NCBI RefSeq assembly: GCF_042666875.1
Contig: NZ_JBHTCX010000003.1
Span: 62,001 to 126,000, forward strand
DNA from: Brachybacterium sp042666875
GTDB lineage: Bacteria > Actinomycetota > Actinomycetes > Actinomycetales > Dermabacteraceae
Reading direction: 5' to 3'
Length of the DNA stretch: 64,000 bases
Shown here: positions 24,071-31,632 of the stretch, one piece after another
Layout: each line of letters opens with the position of its first letter
How positions within the stretch are numbered: the first letter of the stretch is position 1
Program-made: the position numbers and the translations under genes
Notes under the pieces: model-generated
Databases searched by the model: none
The model's input: the letters and a program-made list of their open reading frames with translations, nothing else
What the model was told of the DNA's origin: nothing

Positions 24071-24905
24071 CCTCGACGAGGATCAGCGCTGGTCCACGTG
24101 GCCGGAGACCGCTCATACGCTGGATCGCGGCCCGCAGCCCTTCCCCGAGTGGGTCGTCCAGCACGACGGTGCGATCGACACCGAGCTGGGCATCCTCAAA
24201 TCCGGCAAGGAGGCCGACGCCTTCCTGCTCGAGCGCGCCCTGCCCGAGGAGCACCGCACCGGCGCCGCCGGCGAGACGACCCTCATGGTCGCCAAGCGCT
24301 ACCGCTCCCCCGAACACACCACATTCCACCGTTCCCACCAGTACACCGAGGGCCGTCGCACCAAGGATTCCCGCGAGGCCCGCGCCATCGCCAAGGGCAC
24401 CGCGTTCGGCCGCCAGGTCGCGGCCGCGCAATGGGCCCGCACGGAGTTCGACGTGCTCGCCCGGCTGTGGTCCGCCGGCCTCCCGGTGCCCTTTCCCGTC
24501 CAGATCGTCGGCACGGAGGTGTGCATGGAGTTCATCGGCACCGATGACGAGCACGGCGCGGTCGCCGCCCCACGGTTGCAGGAGTGCCGGCCCACCCTCG
24601 AGGAAGCCGAACGCTGGGCGCGTCGGCTGCGAGACGTCGTGATCGACCTGGCCGAGCTGGGGCTGGTCCACGGCGACCTCTCCCCCTACAACGTCCTCGC
24701 CGACACCCGTCTCGCCGAGCCGGATCCGGTGGTGATCGACGTTCCGCAGGTCATCGACCTCGTCGCCAACCCGCACGGGAACGAGTTCCTGCGGCGGGAC
24801 TGCGAGAACATGTGCACCTGGCTGCGAGCGCACGGAGCGCCGGCATCGGCCGCTGACCCGCAGGAGTGGTTCGAGGCCGCACAGCGCCGAGGAGGGCGAC
24901 GATGA
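24006..24905 (+). CDS. RIO-type serine/threonine protein kinase
   Basis: A 299-residue kinase of the RIO1 fold. The ATP loop is SGKEADAFLLER (about residues 66-77), the catalytic lysine is in LMVAKRYRS (about 96-104), the catalytic loop is VHGDLSPYNVLAD (about 222-234) and the metal-binding aspartate is in VVIDVPQVIDLVANP (about 241-255), with the RIO1 ending EFLRRDCENM. These are intact, so activity is likely. The ATG has AGGAG seven bases upstream. The next gene, a nucleotidyltransferase, overlaps by four bases. Bacterial RIO1 proteins are poorly characterised; a ribosome-related role is only an analogy with archaea and eukaryotes. Confidence 0.9.
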   Translation: MTPSFDRDDFFAKSLLTAYIADLDEDQRWSTWPETAHTLDRGPQPFPEWVVQHDGAIDTELGILKSGKEADAFLLERALPEEHRTGAAGETTLMVAKRYRSPEHTTFHRSHQYTEGRRTKDSREARAIAKGTAFGRQVAAAQWARTEFDVLARLWSAGLPVPFPVQIVGTEVCMEFIGTDDEHGAVAAPRLQECRPTLEEAERWARRLRDVVIDLAELGLVHGDLSPYNVLADTRLAEPDPVVIDVPQVIDLVANPHGNEFLRRDCENMCTWLRAHGAPASAADPQEWFEAAQRRGGRR

Positions 24906-25738
24906 TCAATGAGGACCGCCTGCGACGGGTCGCCGACGAGGTGACAGGAGTGCCCGGGATCGAGGCGGTCGTGCTCGGTGGCAGCCGCGCCCGCGGCACC
25001 CACCATGCCGGCTCCGACGTGGACCTCGGGCTCTATTACGAGGCGGCGACCCTCGATGTCGCGGCGCTGACCAGGGCGGCCCGTGGGGTCGTCGGCGCAC
25101 CGGTCCAGGTCGCGGGGCCCGGTGGCTGGGGGCCGTGGGTGGACGGCGGCGCGTGGCTCGAGGTCGATGGGACGGCCGTCGACCTGATCCTGCGTGACGT
25201 GGAACGGGTGCGCGAGCAGCGTGACCGGGCGATCCGCGGCGAGATCGGATTCCACTGGCAGCTCGGCCATCCCCTGGGTTTCCTCGACGTCACCTATGCG
25301 GCGGAGATCGCCACCTGCCGCCCGTTGGCCGACCCCCGGCGCCTTGTGCCGCAACTGCGGGCGGGCCTGGACCCGTATCCTGCGCCGCTGCGGAAAGCGC
25401 TGCGAGAGAACCTGAGCAGTGCGAAGTTCCTCATGGGCGGTGTCGCAAAGGCGACCTCGCGCGGCGACGTCGGATACGTCCAGCTGTGCTGCGCCACCGC
25501 ACTGATGTGGTGCGCTCTGTCCTGGCACGGAGAGGCCGACGTGTGGGTCACCAACGAGAAGGGTCTGATCCCGGCCGTCGCCTGGCTCCCACTGGACACG
25601 GGCGGCTTCGCGGAGAAGGCCAGTGCCGCGTTGGCTGCGATCGGCGCGGATCTCTCGGCCGACGGGCTCGCAGCGGCGGTCCGCGACGTGTCCGCGCTGG
25701 TCTCCGACACGCGCGAGACGCTGGCCGTGTCGGCCTGA
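24902..25738 (+). CDS. Nucleotidyltransferase-fold protein coupled to RIO kinase
   Basis: A 278-residue protein. The catalytic signature GSRARGTHHAGSDVDLGLYY (about residues 22-41) gives GS and the metal-binding DxD of the pol-beta nucleotidyltransferase fold, as in aminoglycoside and antitoxin-like NTases; a third acidic residue lies in VDGTAVDLILRD. A helical C-terminal domain follows. The ATG overlaps the kinase stop and has GAGGAG upstream; longer starts overlap the kinase without reason. Its target (small molecule, tRNA or protein) is unknown. The strict coupling to the RIO kinase suggests a shared pathway. Confidence 0.85.
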   Translation: MINEDRLRRVADEVTGVPGIEAVVLGGSRARGTHHAGSDVDLGLYYEAATLDVAALTRAARGVVGAPVQVAGPGGWGPWVDGGAWLEVDGTAVDLILRDVERVREQRDRAIRGEIGFHWQLGHPLGFLDVTYAAEIATCRPLADPRRLVPQLRAGLDPYPAPLRKALRENLSSAKFLMGGVAKATSRGDVGYVQLCCATALMWCALSWHGEADVWVTNEKGLIPAVAWLPLDTGGFAEKASAALAAIGADLSADGLAAAVRDVSALVSDTRETLAVSA

Positions 25739-25747
25739 GGCCCTCGG

Positions 25748-26254
25748 TCAGCTCCGGCCGAAGGGCCACCAGCGCCGGCGGGGCCGCGGCTTCTCCTCGG
25801 TCTCCGTCGGCTCCGGGGCCGGTCGGGCCGCGGCCGCGGCCTCGCGCAGCTCCCGCCAGCGCTTCGCGGCGTCCTCCGGGTACATCTCGGGCGCGATGGT
25901 GCGCTGCAGGGGATTCGCGCGCCGGTCGTCGTGGACGCGGCGCGTGTAGTCCTCGGCGTACTCGCGGGCGGCCTCCTCGGTGGGGAGCTCGGCGAGGGTC
26001 TCCTCGCGTCGTTCGAACTCTCGGCGCAGCAGCATGACCACCGGCAGCAGTGCGTCGCGGTCGATGTCCCCGTCCTGGACGCGCTGCCTGATCCACCAGT
26101 CCGGGTCGTGGGTGTCCGGCAGGTTCAGCGGCTTGCCGGCGCCGGGCAGGTCGTCGAAATCCCCACGGGCACGCGCCTGTTCGAGCGCGGATTCGACGCG
26201 GGCGACGTCTGGGGCCATCGGCGGCCGGCGGGGTCCGTCGGTCTCGCTCGTCAT
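25748..26254 (-). CDS. DUF1992 (DnaJ homologue C28-like) protein
   Basis: A 168-residue protein with the DUF1992 core: ALEQARARGDFDDLPGAGKP (about residues 23-42), then LNLPDTHDPDWWIRQR. A middle helical region and a basic C-terminus ending RRRWWPFGRS follow. The role of the family is unknown. Its ATG overlaps the stop of the SRPBCC gene at 26251 by four bases, so it is the second gene of that operon. It converges with the nucleotidyltransferase gene nine bases away. Confidence 0.88.
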   Translation of the reverse strand: MTSETDGPRRPPMAPDVARVESALEQARARGDFDDLPGAGKPLNLPDTHDPDWWIRQRVQDGDIDRDALLPVVMLLRREFERREETLAELPTEEAAREYAEDYTRRVHDDRRANPLQRTIAPEMYPEDAAKRWRELREAAAAARPAPEPTETEEKPRPRRRWWPFGRS

Positions 26255-26718
26255 CCCTCGCCCTCCTCGACCAGCGAGGCCAGACGGTCGAGGGAGGCGC
26301 GCAACGAGTCCGCGGTGACGCCCTGCGCCGTGGACACGCGGTGCGGATCGCGCATGTCCGTCCAGTCGTAGGTGTGGATGACGCGCGTGCGATGCTCATC
26401 CACCGGCTCGAGGGACAGGGCCCAGATATGCCCTGGTGGATGTGTGCCCTCCTCGGCCGGCTTCCATGCGATCTCGCGGCCTTGCTCGAAGGCGACGACG
26501 TGGTTCTCGCGCACGGAGTCGATCGTCAGTCTGGTGCGGAACACGTCGCCGACGCCGCGCACGCGCTGGCCGTCCGCGGCCTCGGCGAGGTTGTCGTTGG
26601 CGTCCCAGCGGGGCTGCTGGGCCGGATCGGCGATCAGCTCGAAGAGCACGCTCGCGGGCGCCGCGATCACGCGTGAGACGCTGACGACGCGGTCTGCCTC
26701 TGCCCTGCCCTGGGTCAT
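26251..26718 (-). CDS. SRPBCC-family protein (polyketide cyclase/START-like)
   Basis: A 155-residue single-domain SRPBCC protein: SRVIAAPASVLFELIADPAQ (about residues 15-34) is the characteristic N-terminal strand and helix, and the sheet ends with TRVIHTYDWTDM. It probably binds a hydrophobic ligand; none is identified. The start is the ATG at 26718, because CACGAT ends six bases upstream and the domain begins there; an in-frame extension to 26958 is not supported. It is followed by the overlapping DUF1992 gene. Confidence 0.85.
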   Translation of the reverse strand: MTQGRAEADRVVSVSRVIAAPASVLFELIADPAQQPRWDANDNLAEAADGQRVRGVGDVFRTRLTIDSVRENHVVAFEQGREIAWKPAEEGTHPPGHIWALSLEPVDEHRTRVIHTYDWTDMRDPHRVSTAQGVTADSLRASLDRLASLVEEGEG

Positions 26719-26724
26719 GTCCCT

Positions 26725-26730
26725 ATCGTG
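26725..26730 (-). promoter_or_regulatory. Candidate -10 of leaderless SRPBCC gene
   Basis: CACGAT on the minus strand, then six bases and the ATG at 26718. No Shine-Dalgarno sequence intervenes. Confidence 0.45.
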
Positions 26731-26735
26731 CCACC

Positions 26736-27776
26736 TCAGAGCTGCGGGCGTCCCTGCAGGGCGATCTCGCGGTAGGCGACCTGGTACCCGAGCTTCTCGT
26801 TGATGGCGATCATCCACGGGTTCACGTGCGAGTTCCACGTGACCAGCGCCCGCACCTGCGGGGCGCGCTCGCGCAGCTGACGGTGGGTGGCGACCTTGAG
26901 CGCCAGTCCCAGTCGGTGCCCGCGATGCTCGGGCATCACCAGGGTGTTCTCCTGCCATGCCACGGTGGTGCGCGGGGACCGTTGGACGTGGATCTCGGAG
27001 TTGCCGACGAAGCTGCCGTCCGGGGCGACGGCGACCGCCAGGATCGGCCGCACCCCGATCTCGCGCAGCCGTTTCTCGATGATGCGGATCCGCTCCGGTG
27101 TGTACTCCGGCGCCTCATGCTCGACGTCCTCGTCCGGCTCGTCGAGCTCGAGCTGCCGCAGCAGCACCCCGTAGGCCTCGAGGTGTTGCTCGGGCACGCC
27201 CTCGTCCCACAGCTCGACCCCGTAGTCGCCCAGTTTCTCCTCGGCCTCCGCCTGCAGCCGGTCCAACAGCTGCTCCTCCAGGGGCAGGGCGAGGGTGCGG
27301 CAGACGGCGACGTTCTTGCGCGTGATGCCCAACCGCGCGGCCAGGCGGTTGACCGGCTGGGCGGGGTCGTCGACATCCCCGTCGGCCGGGATCTCCCCGT
27401 AGGCCTCCACCAGGCTGCGCCCGGACTCCCGGATCGCGGGGATCAGCGCCTCCTCGAGCAGGGCCGTGGCGACGCCGTGACCGCGGAAGGCGGGGTGCAC
27501 GGCGACGGCGACGGAGATCGTCTCGAGGTTCTCCTGCTGCGGCAGGTAGACCGAGGCACGGCCGACGATCGTCTCGCCACCCTCCATCAGCTCGGTCACG
27601 GCGACCCAGCGCCGGGTGCGGTAGTACGGGGAGTCCTGCAGCGAGGCCCTGCGCTGCTGGACCGTGAACGCCTCGCTGCCGCCGTAGTTGGCCTCGTCCA
27701 GCGCTTCGTCCAGAGCGTTGTACTGGACGAGGTCGACGTGGGAGAGAGCCTCCAGGGGCCGGATCGAGAAGCGCAT
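26736..27776 (-). CDS. Tandem GNAT N-acetyltransferase
   Basis: A 346-residue protein with two GNAT domains. The first acetyl-CoA loop is VAVHPAFRGHGVATALLEEA (about residues 91-110) and the second is VMPEHRGHRLGLALKVATHR (about 288-307), both fitting the Q/RxxGxG/A pattern. The two-domain layout resembles mycothiol synthase and related actinobacterial enzymes, but the substrate cannot be assigned; mshD is not claimed. The final IAINEKLGYQVAYREI matches the C-terminal helix-strand of the fold. The gene lies 17 bases upstream of the SRPBCC start region on the same strand. Confidence 0.88.
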   Translation of the reverse strand: MRFSIRPLEALSHVDLVQYNALDEALDEANYGGSEAFTVQQRRASLQDSPYYRTRRWVAVTELMEGGETIVGRASVYLPQQENLETISVAVAVHPAFRGHGVATALLEEALIPAIRESGRSLVEAYGEIPADGDVDDPAQPVNRLAARLGITRKNVAVCRTLALPLEEQLLDRLQAEAEEKLGDYGVELWDEGVPEQHLEAYGVLLRQLELDEPDEDVEHEAPEYTPERIRIIEKRLREIGVRPILAVAVAPDGSFVGNSEIHVQRSPRTTVAWQENTLVMPEHRGHRLGLALKVATHRQLRERAPQVRALVTWNSHVNPWMIAINEKLGYQVAYREIALQGRPQL

Positions 27777-27822
27777 GGAGAAAAGTGGACCACACGCGAT
27801 CCGTGCAGGTCGACGTAAATTC

Positions 27823-28302
27823 TCAGCGGACGCGGACCATCCGGATGATGCCCGTCACCACGGCGATCACCGTCACCACCAGACCGACCACGAGCGCCGG
27901 CCGGCCGGCACCTCCGGTGACGGACAGAATGATGCCGAGGTAGATCGACTGGAGTCCCAGAAGGATCACGACGAGAAGCCGTTCACCCTCGCGATAGAGG
28001 CGCTGAGCGTTCTGCTCGGTCACCGCTATCGGATAGTTCAGCAGCCGAGGCCGCGTCGAGAGCCAGGCGATGAGCGCGGACAGCACGATCATCACGCCGG
28101 CGAGCACCAGCACGCTCACCTTGCTGCCGTGCTCATCAGGGTTGCCCTGGGCCCCGAAGTGCGTCGGGACCGTATCCGGGAGGGAGGGATAACGGACCAG
28201 GACCCAGCCGGTCAATGCCGCGGTGATCAGCAGTGCGACGCCGCGCAGGACCCGCACTGCCGCCCCGGCGGCCTCGGTCCGTGCCGGCCGCGGGGACGTC
28301 AC
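27823..28302 (-). CDS. DUF1648/SdpI-like membrane protein
   Basis: A 159-residue membrane protein with about four spans. The extracellular loop after the first span carries YPSLPDTVPTHFGAQGNPDE (about residues 43-62), the DUF1648 signature found in SdpI immunity-type proteins. The remainder is three hydrophobic segments and a short basic end. Its ATG overlaps the stop of the nicotinamidase gene by four bases. A role in immunity or signalling is inferred from the family only. Confidence 0.85.
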   Translation of the reverse strand: MTSPRPARTEAAGAAVRVLRGVALLITAALTGWVLVRYPSLPDTVPTHFGAQGNPDEHGSKVSVLVLAGVMIVLSALIAWLSTRPRLLNYPIAVTEQNAQRLYREGERLLVVILLGLQSIYLGIILSVTGGAGRPALVVGLVVTVIAVVTGIIRMVRVR

Positions 28303-28892
28303 GCGAGCTGCACCCCGGCCTCCGCGAGCTCCGCCTCGAGCTGCTCGTTGCCGGCGGGGTGCACGGCGGCGGTGAGACGGCGCAGGACCCGCACCGGGGC
28401 GCCGGTGGCGACCGCACCGAGGGCGGTGGCGCGCACGCAGAAGTCGTAGGCCAGGCCCACCACGTCGACCTGATCCCAGTCGCCGGATCCGATCAGCTGC
28501 TGCACACTCTCCTCGGTCCCGACGGTGGCGCCCTCGAGGGCGCTGTAGGAGGGGATGCCGTACCCCTTGCGGGCGATCTCGATGCGGCCCACGTCAGCGA
28601 CCAGTGCCTCGATCTCGGGATGGAACTCGGCACCGCGGGTGCCGGCCACGCAGTGCACGGGCCAGGTCTCGGAGAAGTCGGGCTCGGCCGGCGGGGTCGC
28701 GAAGTGGCCGCCGTTGTCGGTGTCGCCGCGGTGCCAGTCCTGGGTGGCGAGGATCCGGTCGTAGTCGGCGGCGTGCTCGCGCACGAACTCGGCAGTCCGG
28801 GCCGCGACGGCCGAGCCGCCGTCCACGGCGAGCGCGCCGCCCTCGCAGAAGTCGTTCTGGACGTCGACGATGATCAGCAGTCTCCGGCTCAT
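28299..28892 (-). CDS. pncA: Nicotinamidase (isochorismatase family)
   Basis: A 197-residue enzyme that hydrolyses nicotinamide to nicotinate in NAD salvage. The catalytic triad is visible: D10 (IIVDVQNDF), K109 (IEIARKGYG) and C152 (GLAYDFCVRATALGA). Metal ligands D52, H54 and H63 lie in ATQDWHRGDTDNGGHF. Length and motifs match PncA. Its start codon is only 26 bases from the start of the divergent flavin oxidoreductase, and both starts sit in one inverted repeat. The downstream SdpI-like gene overlaps it. Confidence 0.92.
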   Translation of the reverse strand: MSRRLLIIVDVQNDFCEGGALAVDGGSAVAARTAEFVREHAADYDRILATQDWHRGDTDNGGHFATPPAEPDFSETWPVHCVAGTRGAEFHPEIEALVADVGRIEIARKGYGIPSYSALEGATVGTEESVQQLIGSGDWDQVDVVGLAYDFCVRATALGAVATGAPVRVLRRLTAAVHPAGNEQLEAELAEAGVQLA

Positions 28893-28921
28893 GCGGCCCA
28901 GCCTGGCACAATCGCCGCATG
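28890..28921. promoter_or_regulatory. Shared 8-bp inverted repeat containing two divergent start codons
   Basis: CATGCGGC (28890-28897) and GCCGCATG (28914-28921) are perfect inverted arms separated by 16 bases; each contains one start codon. The promoters of both genes must reach into the opposite gene. CACAAT (28907-28912) lies six bases before the plus-strand ATG. Confidence 0.5.
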
Positions 28922-31033
28922 TCCGCGCCGCTTCCCCGCCCGACCGTCGGCCCTCCCTCGCCCACCGCGCTGTCGAGGCTGCTCTCGCCGCTGGACCTGG
29001 GGCGTTTCGAGGTGCGCAACCGGATCGTCATGGGGTCCATGCACGTCGGCCTCGAGGATCAGCCGCGGGAGGCGAAGAAGCTTGCGGCCTACCTCGGCGA
29101 GCGCGCCCGGGGCGGAGCGGGACTGATCGTCACCGGCGGCTACTCCCCGGACCGCACCGGCCGGCTCACGCCGCGCGGCGCCCAGGCCGACGCCCGCACG
29201 CTGCGGGCCCACGATGTCATCACCCGCGAGGTCCATGAGGCCGACGGGCGGATCATCCTGCAGCTGCTACACGCGGGCCGGTACGCCTTCCATCCGCTGG
29301 CGGCCTCCGCCCACGCCGGCCGCTCCCCCATCTCCCCGTTCCGCTCGCGCCGCCTGACCCGCCGCGGCGTCGGCCGCACCGTGGAGCACTTCGCCGCCGC
29401 CGCCCACCGGGCGGTCGAGGCCGGGTACGACGGGGTCGAGATCATGGGCTCGGAGGGATACCTGCTGAACCAGTTCCTGGTCCCCGCCACGAATCGGCGC
29501 CGCGACCGCTGGGGCCGTGGGCCCGAGGGCCGACGGGCACTGCCGCTGGCGATCGCGGCCGCGGTGCGCGAGGCGATCGGGGACGACGCCCTGCTCAGCT
29601 ACCGCATCTCGCTGCTGGACCTGGTGCCGGACGGGCAGACGTGGGAGGAGACCGTCGCCCTGGCCCGTGGCCTGACCGAGCGCGGCGTGGATGTGCTCTC
29701 GACCGGCATCGGCTGGCACGAGGCCCGCGTGCCCACCGTCGTCACCTCGGTCCCGCGGGCCGCCTTCGCCGAGCAGACCGGGATGCTGCGCGAGGCGGTC
29801 GACGCGCCCGTGATCGCCTCGAACCGGATCCACGACCCGGCGGTCGCCGAGCGCGTGCTGGCCGAGGGCCGGGCGGACCTGATCTCCATGGCGCGGCCGC
29901 TGCTCGCCGATCCGCAGCTGCCGGCGAAGCTGGCCGACGGCCGCGCCTCGCAGGTGGTCGCCTGCATCTCCTGCAACCAGGCCTGCCTGGACAAGGTGTT
30001 CGAGGGCAAGCGGGCCAGCTGCCTGGTCAACCCGCGCGCCGGCCACGAGACCGAGCTGGAGCTGACTCCGGTGATCCAGCGCCGCGCCCGCAAGGTGGCC
30101 GTCGTCGGCGCCGGGCCCGCCGGGCTCGAGGCGGCCGTGACCGCCGCCCAGCGCGGCCATGTGGTCACCCTGTTCGAGGCCACCGAGGAGATCGGCGGGC
30201 AGCTGCGACTGGCCGCCCGCATCCCCGGCAAGGAGGACTACGCCCAGGCCCTGCAGTCCTGGCGGATGCGGCTGGCCGCGGCCGGCGTGGGGATCCGGCT
30301 CGGGACCCGGCCGTCGGCCCGGGACCTGACGGGCTTCCACGATGTCGTCGTCGCCACCGGGGTCGAGCCGCGCGTGGTGGACCTGCCCGGCTTCGCCCCG
30401 GGCAGCTCCGAGGGCGGGCCGGACGTGGTCAGCTACGCCGATCTGCTCGAGGGCCGCGCCGAGGCCGGCGAGCGGGTCGCGATCATCGGTGCCGGCGGTA
30501 TCGGCGTGGACGTCGCGGAGTTCCTCTCCTCCCCGCGCCCGTCGCCGACGCTGGATGCTGCGGCATGGAAAGCGCATTGGGGCATCGTCGATCCCGATCA
30601 GCAGCGCGGAGGGGTGGTGCCGCGCCGGCGCGACGGAGACGGTGATCCGGCCGACGGGCGGCTGGCCCGCGAGATCCACCTGCTCCAGCGCAAGCAGACC
30701 CGGATCGGGGCGAGCCTGGGGCGGACGACCGGCTGGGTCCACCGCGCCGAGCTGCGCCGGGCCGGGGTGATCCAGCATCGCGGCGTCTCCTACCGGCGGA
30801 TCGATGCCGACGGGCTGCACCTCGTGGAGGACGGCGAGGAGCAGGTCCTGGAGGTGGACACCGTGGTGGTCTGCGCGGGGCAGATCAGCGTGGACGAGTT
30901 GGCCGGCGAGGTCCGCGAGGCCCGGCGGGGTCGCACGCCGCGGGTCCACGTGATCGGCGGGGCCGACCTCGCCGTCGAGCTCGACGCGGAGCGCGCCATC
31001 CGCCAGGCGGTCGAGGTCGCGGTGGCCATCTGA
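28919..31033 (+). CDS. NADH:flavin oxidoreductase / 2,4-dienoyl-CoA reductase-type enzyme
   Basis: A 704-residue enzyme. The N-terminal Old Yellow Enzyme TIM barrel (about residues 20-350) includes IIMGSEGYLLNQFLVPATNR-like FMN-barrel sequence around residue 180. The Fe-S cysteines follow (CISCNQACLDKVF with a further Cys in ASCLVNP, about 347-371). A Rossmann dinucleotide site KVAVVGAGPAGLEAAVTAA (about 390-408) and a second GxGxxG (AIIGAGGIGVDVAEF) bind FAD and NAD(P)H. This is the FadH/trimethylamine-dehydrogenase layout. The physiological enone or amine substrate is unknown. The ATG appears leaderless. Confidence 0.9.
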   Translation: MSAPLPRPTVGPPSPTALSRLLSPLDLGRFEVRNRIVMGSMHVGLEDQPREAKKLAAYLGERARGGAGLIVTGGYSPDRTGRLTPRGAQADARTLRAHDVITREVHEADGRIILQLLHAGRYAFHPLAASAHAGRSPISPFRSRRLTRRGVGRTVEHFAAAAHRAVEAGYDGVEIMGSEGYLLNQFLVPATNRRRDRWGRGPEGRRALPLAIAAAVREAIGDDALLSYRISLLDLVPDGQTWEETVALARGLTERGVDVLSTGIGWHEARVPTVVTSVPRAAFAEQTGMLREAVDAPVIASNRIHDPAVAERVLAEGRADLISMARPLLADPQLPAKLADGRASQVVACISCNQACLDKVFEGKRASCLVNPRAGHETELELTPVIQRRARKVAVVGAGPAGLEAAVTAAQRGHVVTLFEATEEIGGQLRLAARIPGKEDYAQALQSWRMRLAAAGVGIRLGTRPSARDLTGFHDVVVATGVEPRVVDLPGFAPGSSEGGPDVVSYADLLEGRAEAGERVAIIGAGGIGVDVAEFLSSPRPSPTLDAAAWKAHWGIVDPDQQRGGVVPRRRDGDGDPADGRLAREIHLLQRKQTRIGASLGRTTGWVHRAELRRAGVIQHRGVSYRRIDADGLHLVEDGEEQVLEVDTVVVCAGQISVDELAGEVREARRGRTPRVHVIGGADLAVELDAERAIRQAVEVAVAI

Positions 31034-31053
31034 GGGGATCGCGCATCTGAGGG

Positions 31054-31059
31054 GATACT
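31054..31059 (+). promoter_or_regulatory. Candidate -10 of leaderless deaminase gene
   Basis: GATACT followed by six bases and the ATG at 31066. A duplicated CTGAGGGGAT (around 31031 and 31047) precedes it. Confidence 0.4.
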
Positions 31060-31065
31060 GGCCAC

Positions 31066-31557
31066 ATGAACCCTCCCAGCACCCTCACGCCGTACGACGA
31101 GGAACTGCTCGCCCGCGCCGTCGACCTGGCGAGCGCGAACGTCGCTTCCGGAGGCGGCCCCTTCGGAGCGGTGGTCCGCACCGCCGACGGCCGCCTCGTC
31201 GACGGCACGAACCGGGTGACCGCGACGCTCGATCCCACCGCGCACGCCGAGGTGATGGCGATCCGGGCCGCCTGCCAGGAGCTCGGCACGTTCGAGCTGA
31301 CCGGCGCGGTGCTCTACGCGAGCTGCGAGCCGTGCCCGATGTGCCTGGCCTCGGCGCTGTGGGCCCGCGTGGACCGGGTCGTGTTCGCCGCCGATCGGGC
31401 CGACGCCGCTCGCGCGGGCTTCGATGACGCCGCGTTCTACGAGTTCTTCGAATCGCCCGGCCACCGCGCCCTGCTGCCGACGGAGCAGAGCCGTCCCGCG
31501 CAGGCGCTCGAGCCGTTCGAAGCGTGGCAAGCACTCGAGGACCGCACCGAGTACTGA
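31066..31557 (+). CDS. Nucleoside/guanine deaminase (CDA superfamily)
   Basis: A 163-residue zinc deaminase. The catalytic site is THAEVMAIRAAC (HAE, about residues 64-66) and CEPCPMCLASALWA (two zinc cysteines, about 94-97), typical of guanine deaminase GuaD-type and tRNA/nucleoside deaminases; an N-terminal GGGPFGAVV loop also matches. The C-terminus has a Phe/Glu-rich helix (FYEFFESPGH) like GuaD. It likely converts guanine to xanthine, or a related base; this is inference. It converges with the penicillin-binding protein gene; the 75-base gap holds three GTCTCGGG repeats. Confidence 0.88.
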   Translation: MNPPSTLTPYDEELLARAVDLASANVASGGGPFGAVVRTADGRLVDGTNRVTATLDPTAHAEVMAIRAACQELGTFELTGAVLYASCEPCPMCLASALWARVDRVVFAADRADAARAGFDDAAFYEFFESPGHRALLPTEQSRPAQALEPFEAWQALEDRTEY

Positions 31558-31632
31558 GGCTAGGTCTCGGGGTCACGAAGTCTCGGGCTCCGGGGACGCC
31601 GACGCCCTGGTCTCGGGGTGCTGAGGTCGCGA

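Noticed and set aside
27823..28302. The SdpI-like gene as a toxin immunity system
   Set aside because: No toxin gene resembling SdpC is adjacent; the family resemblance alone is not enough.
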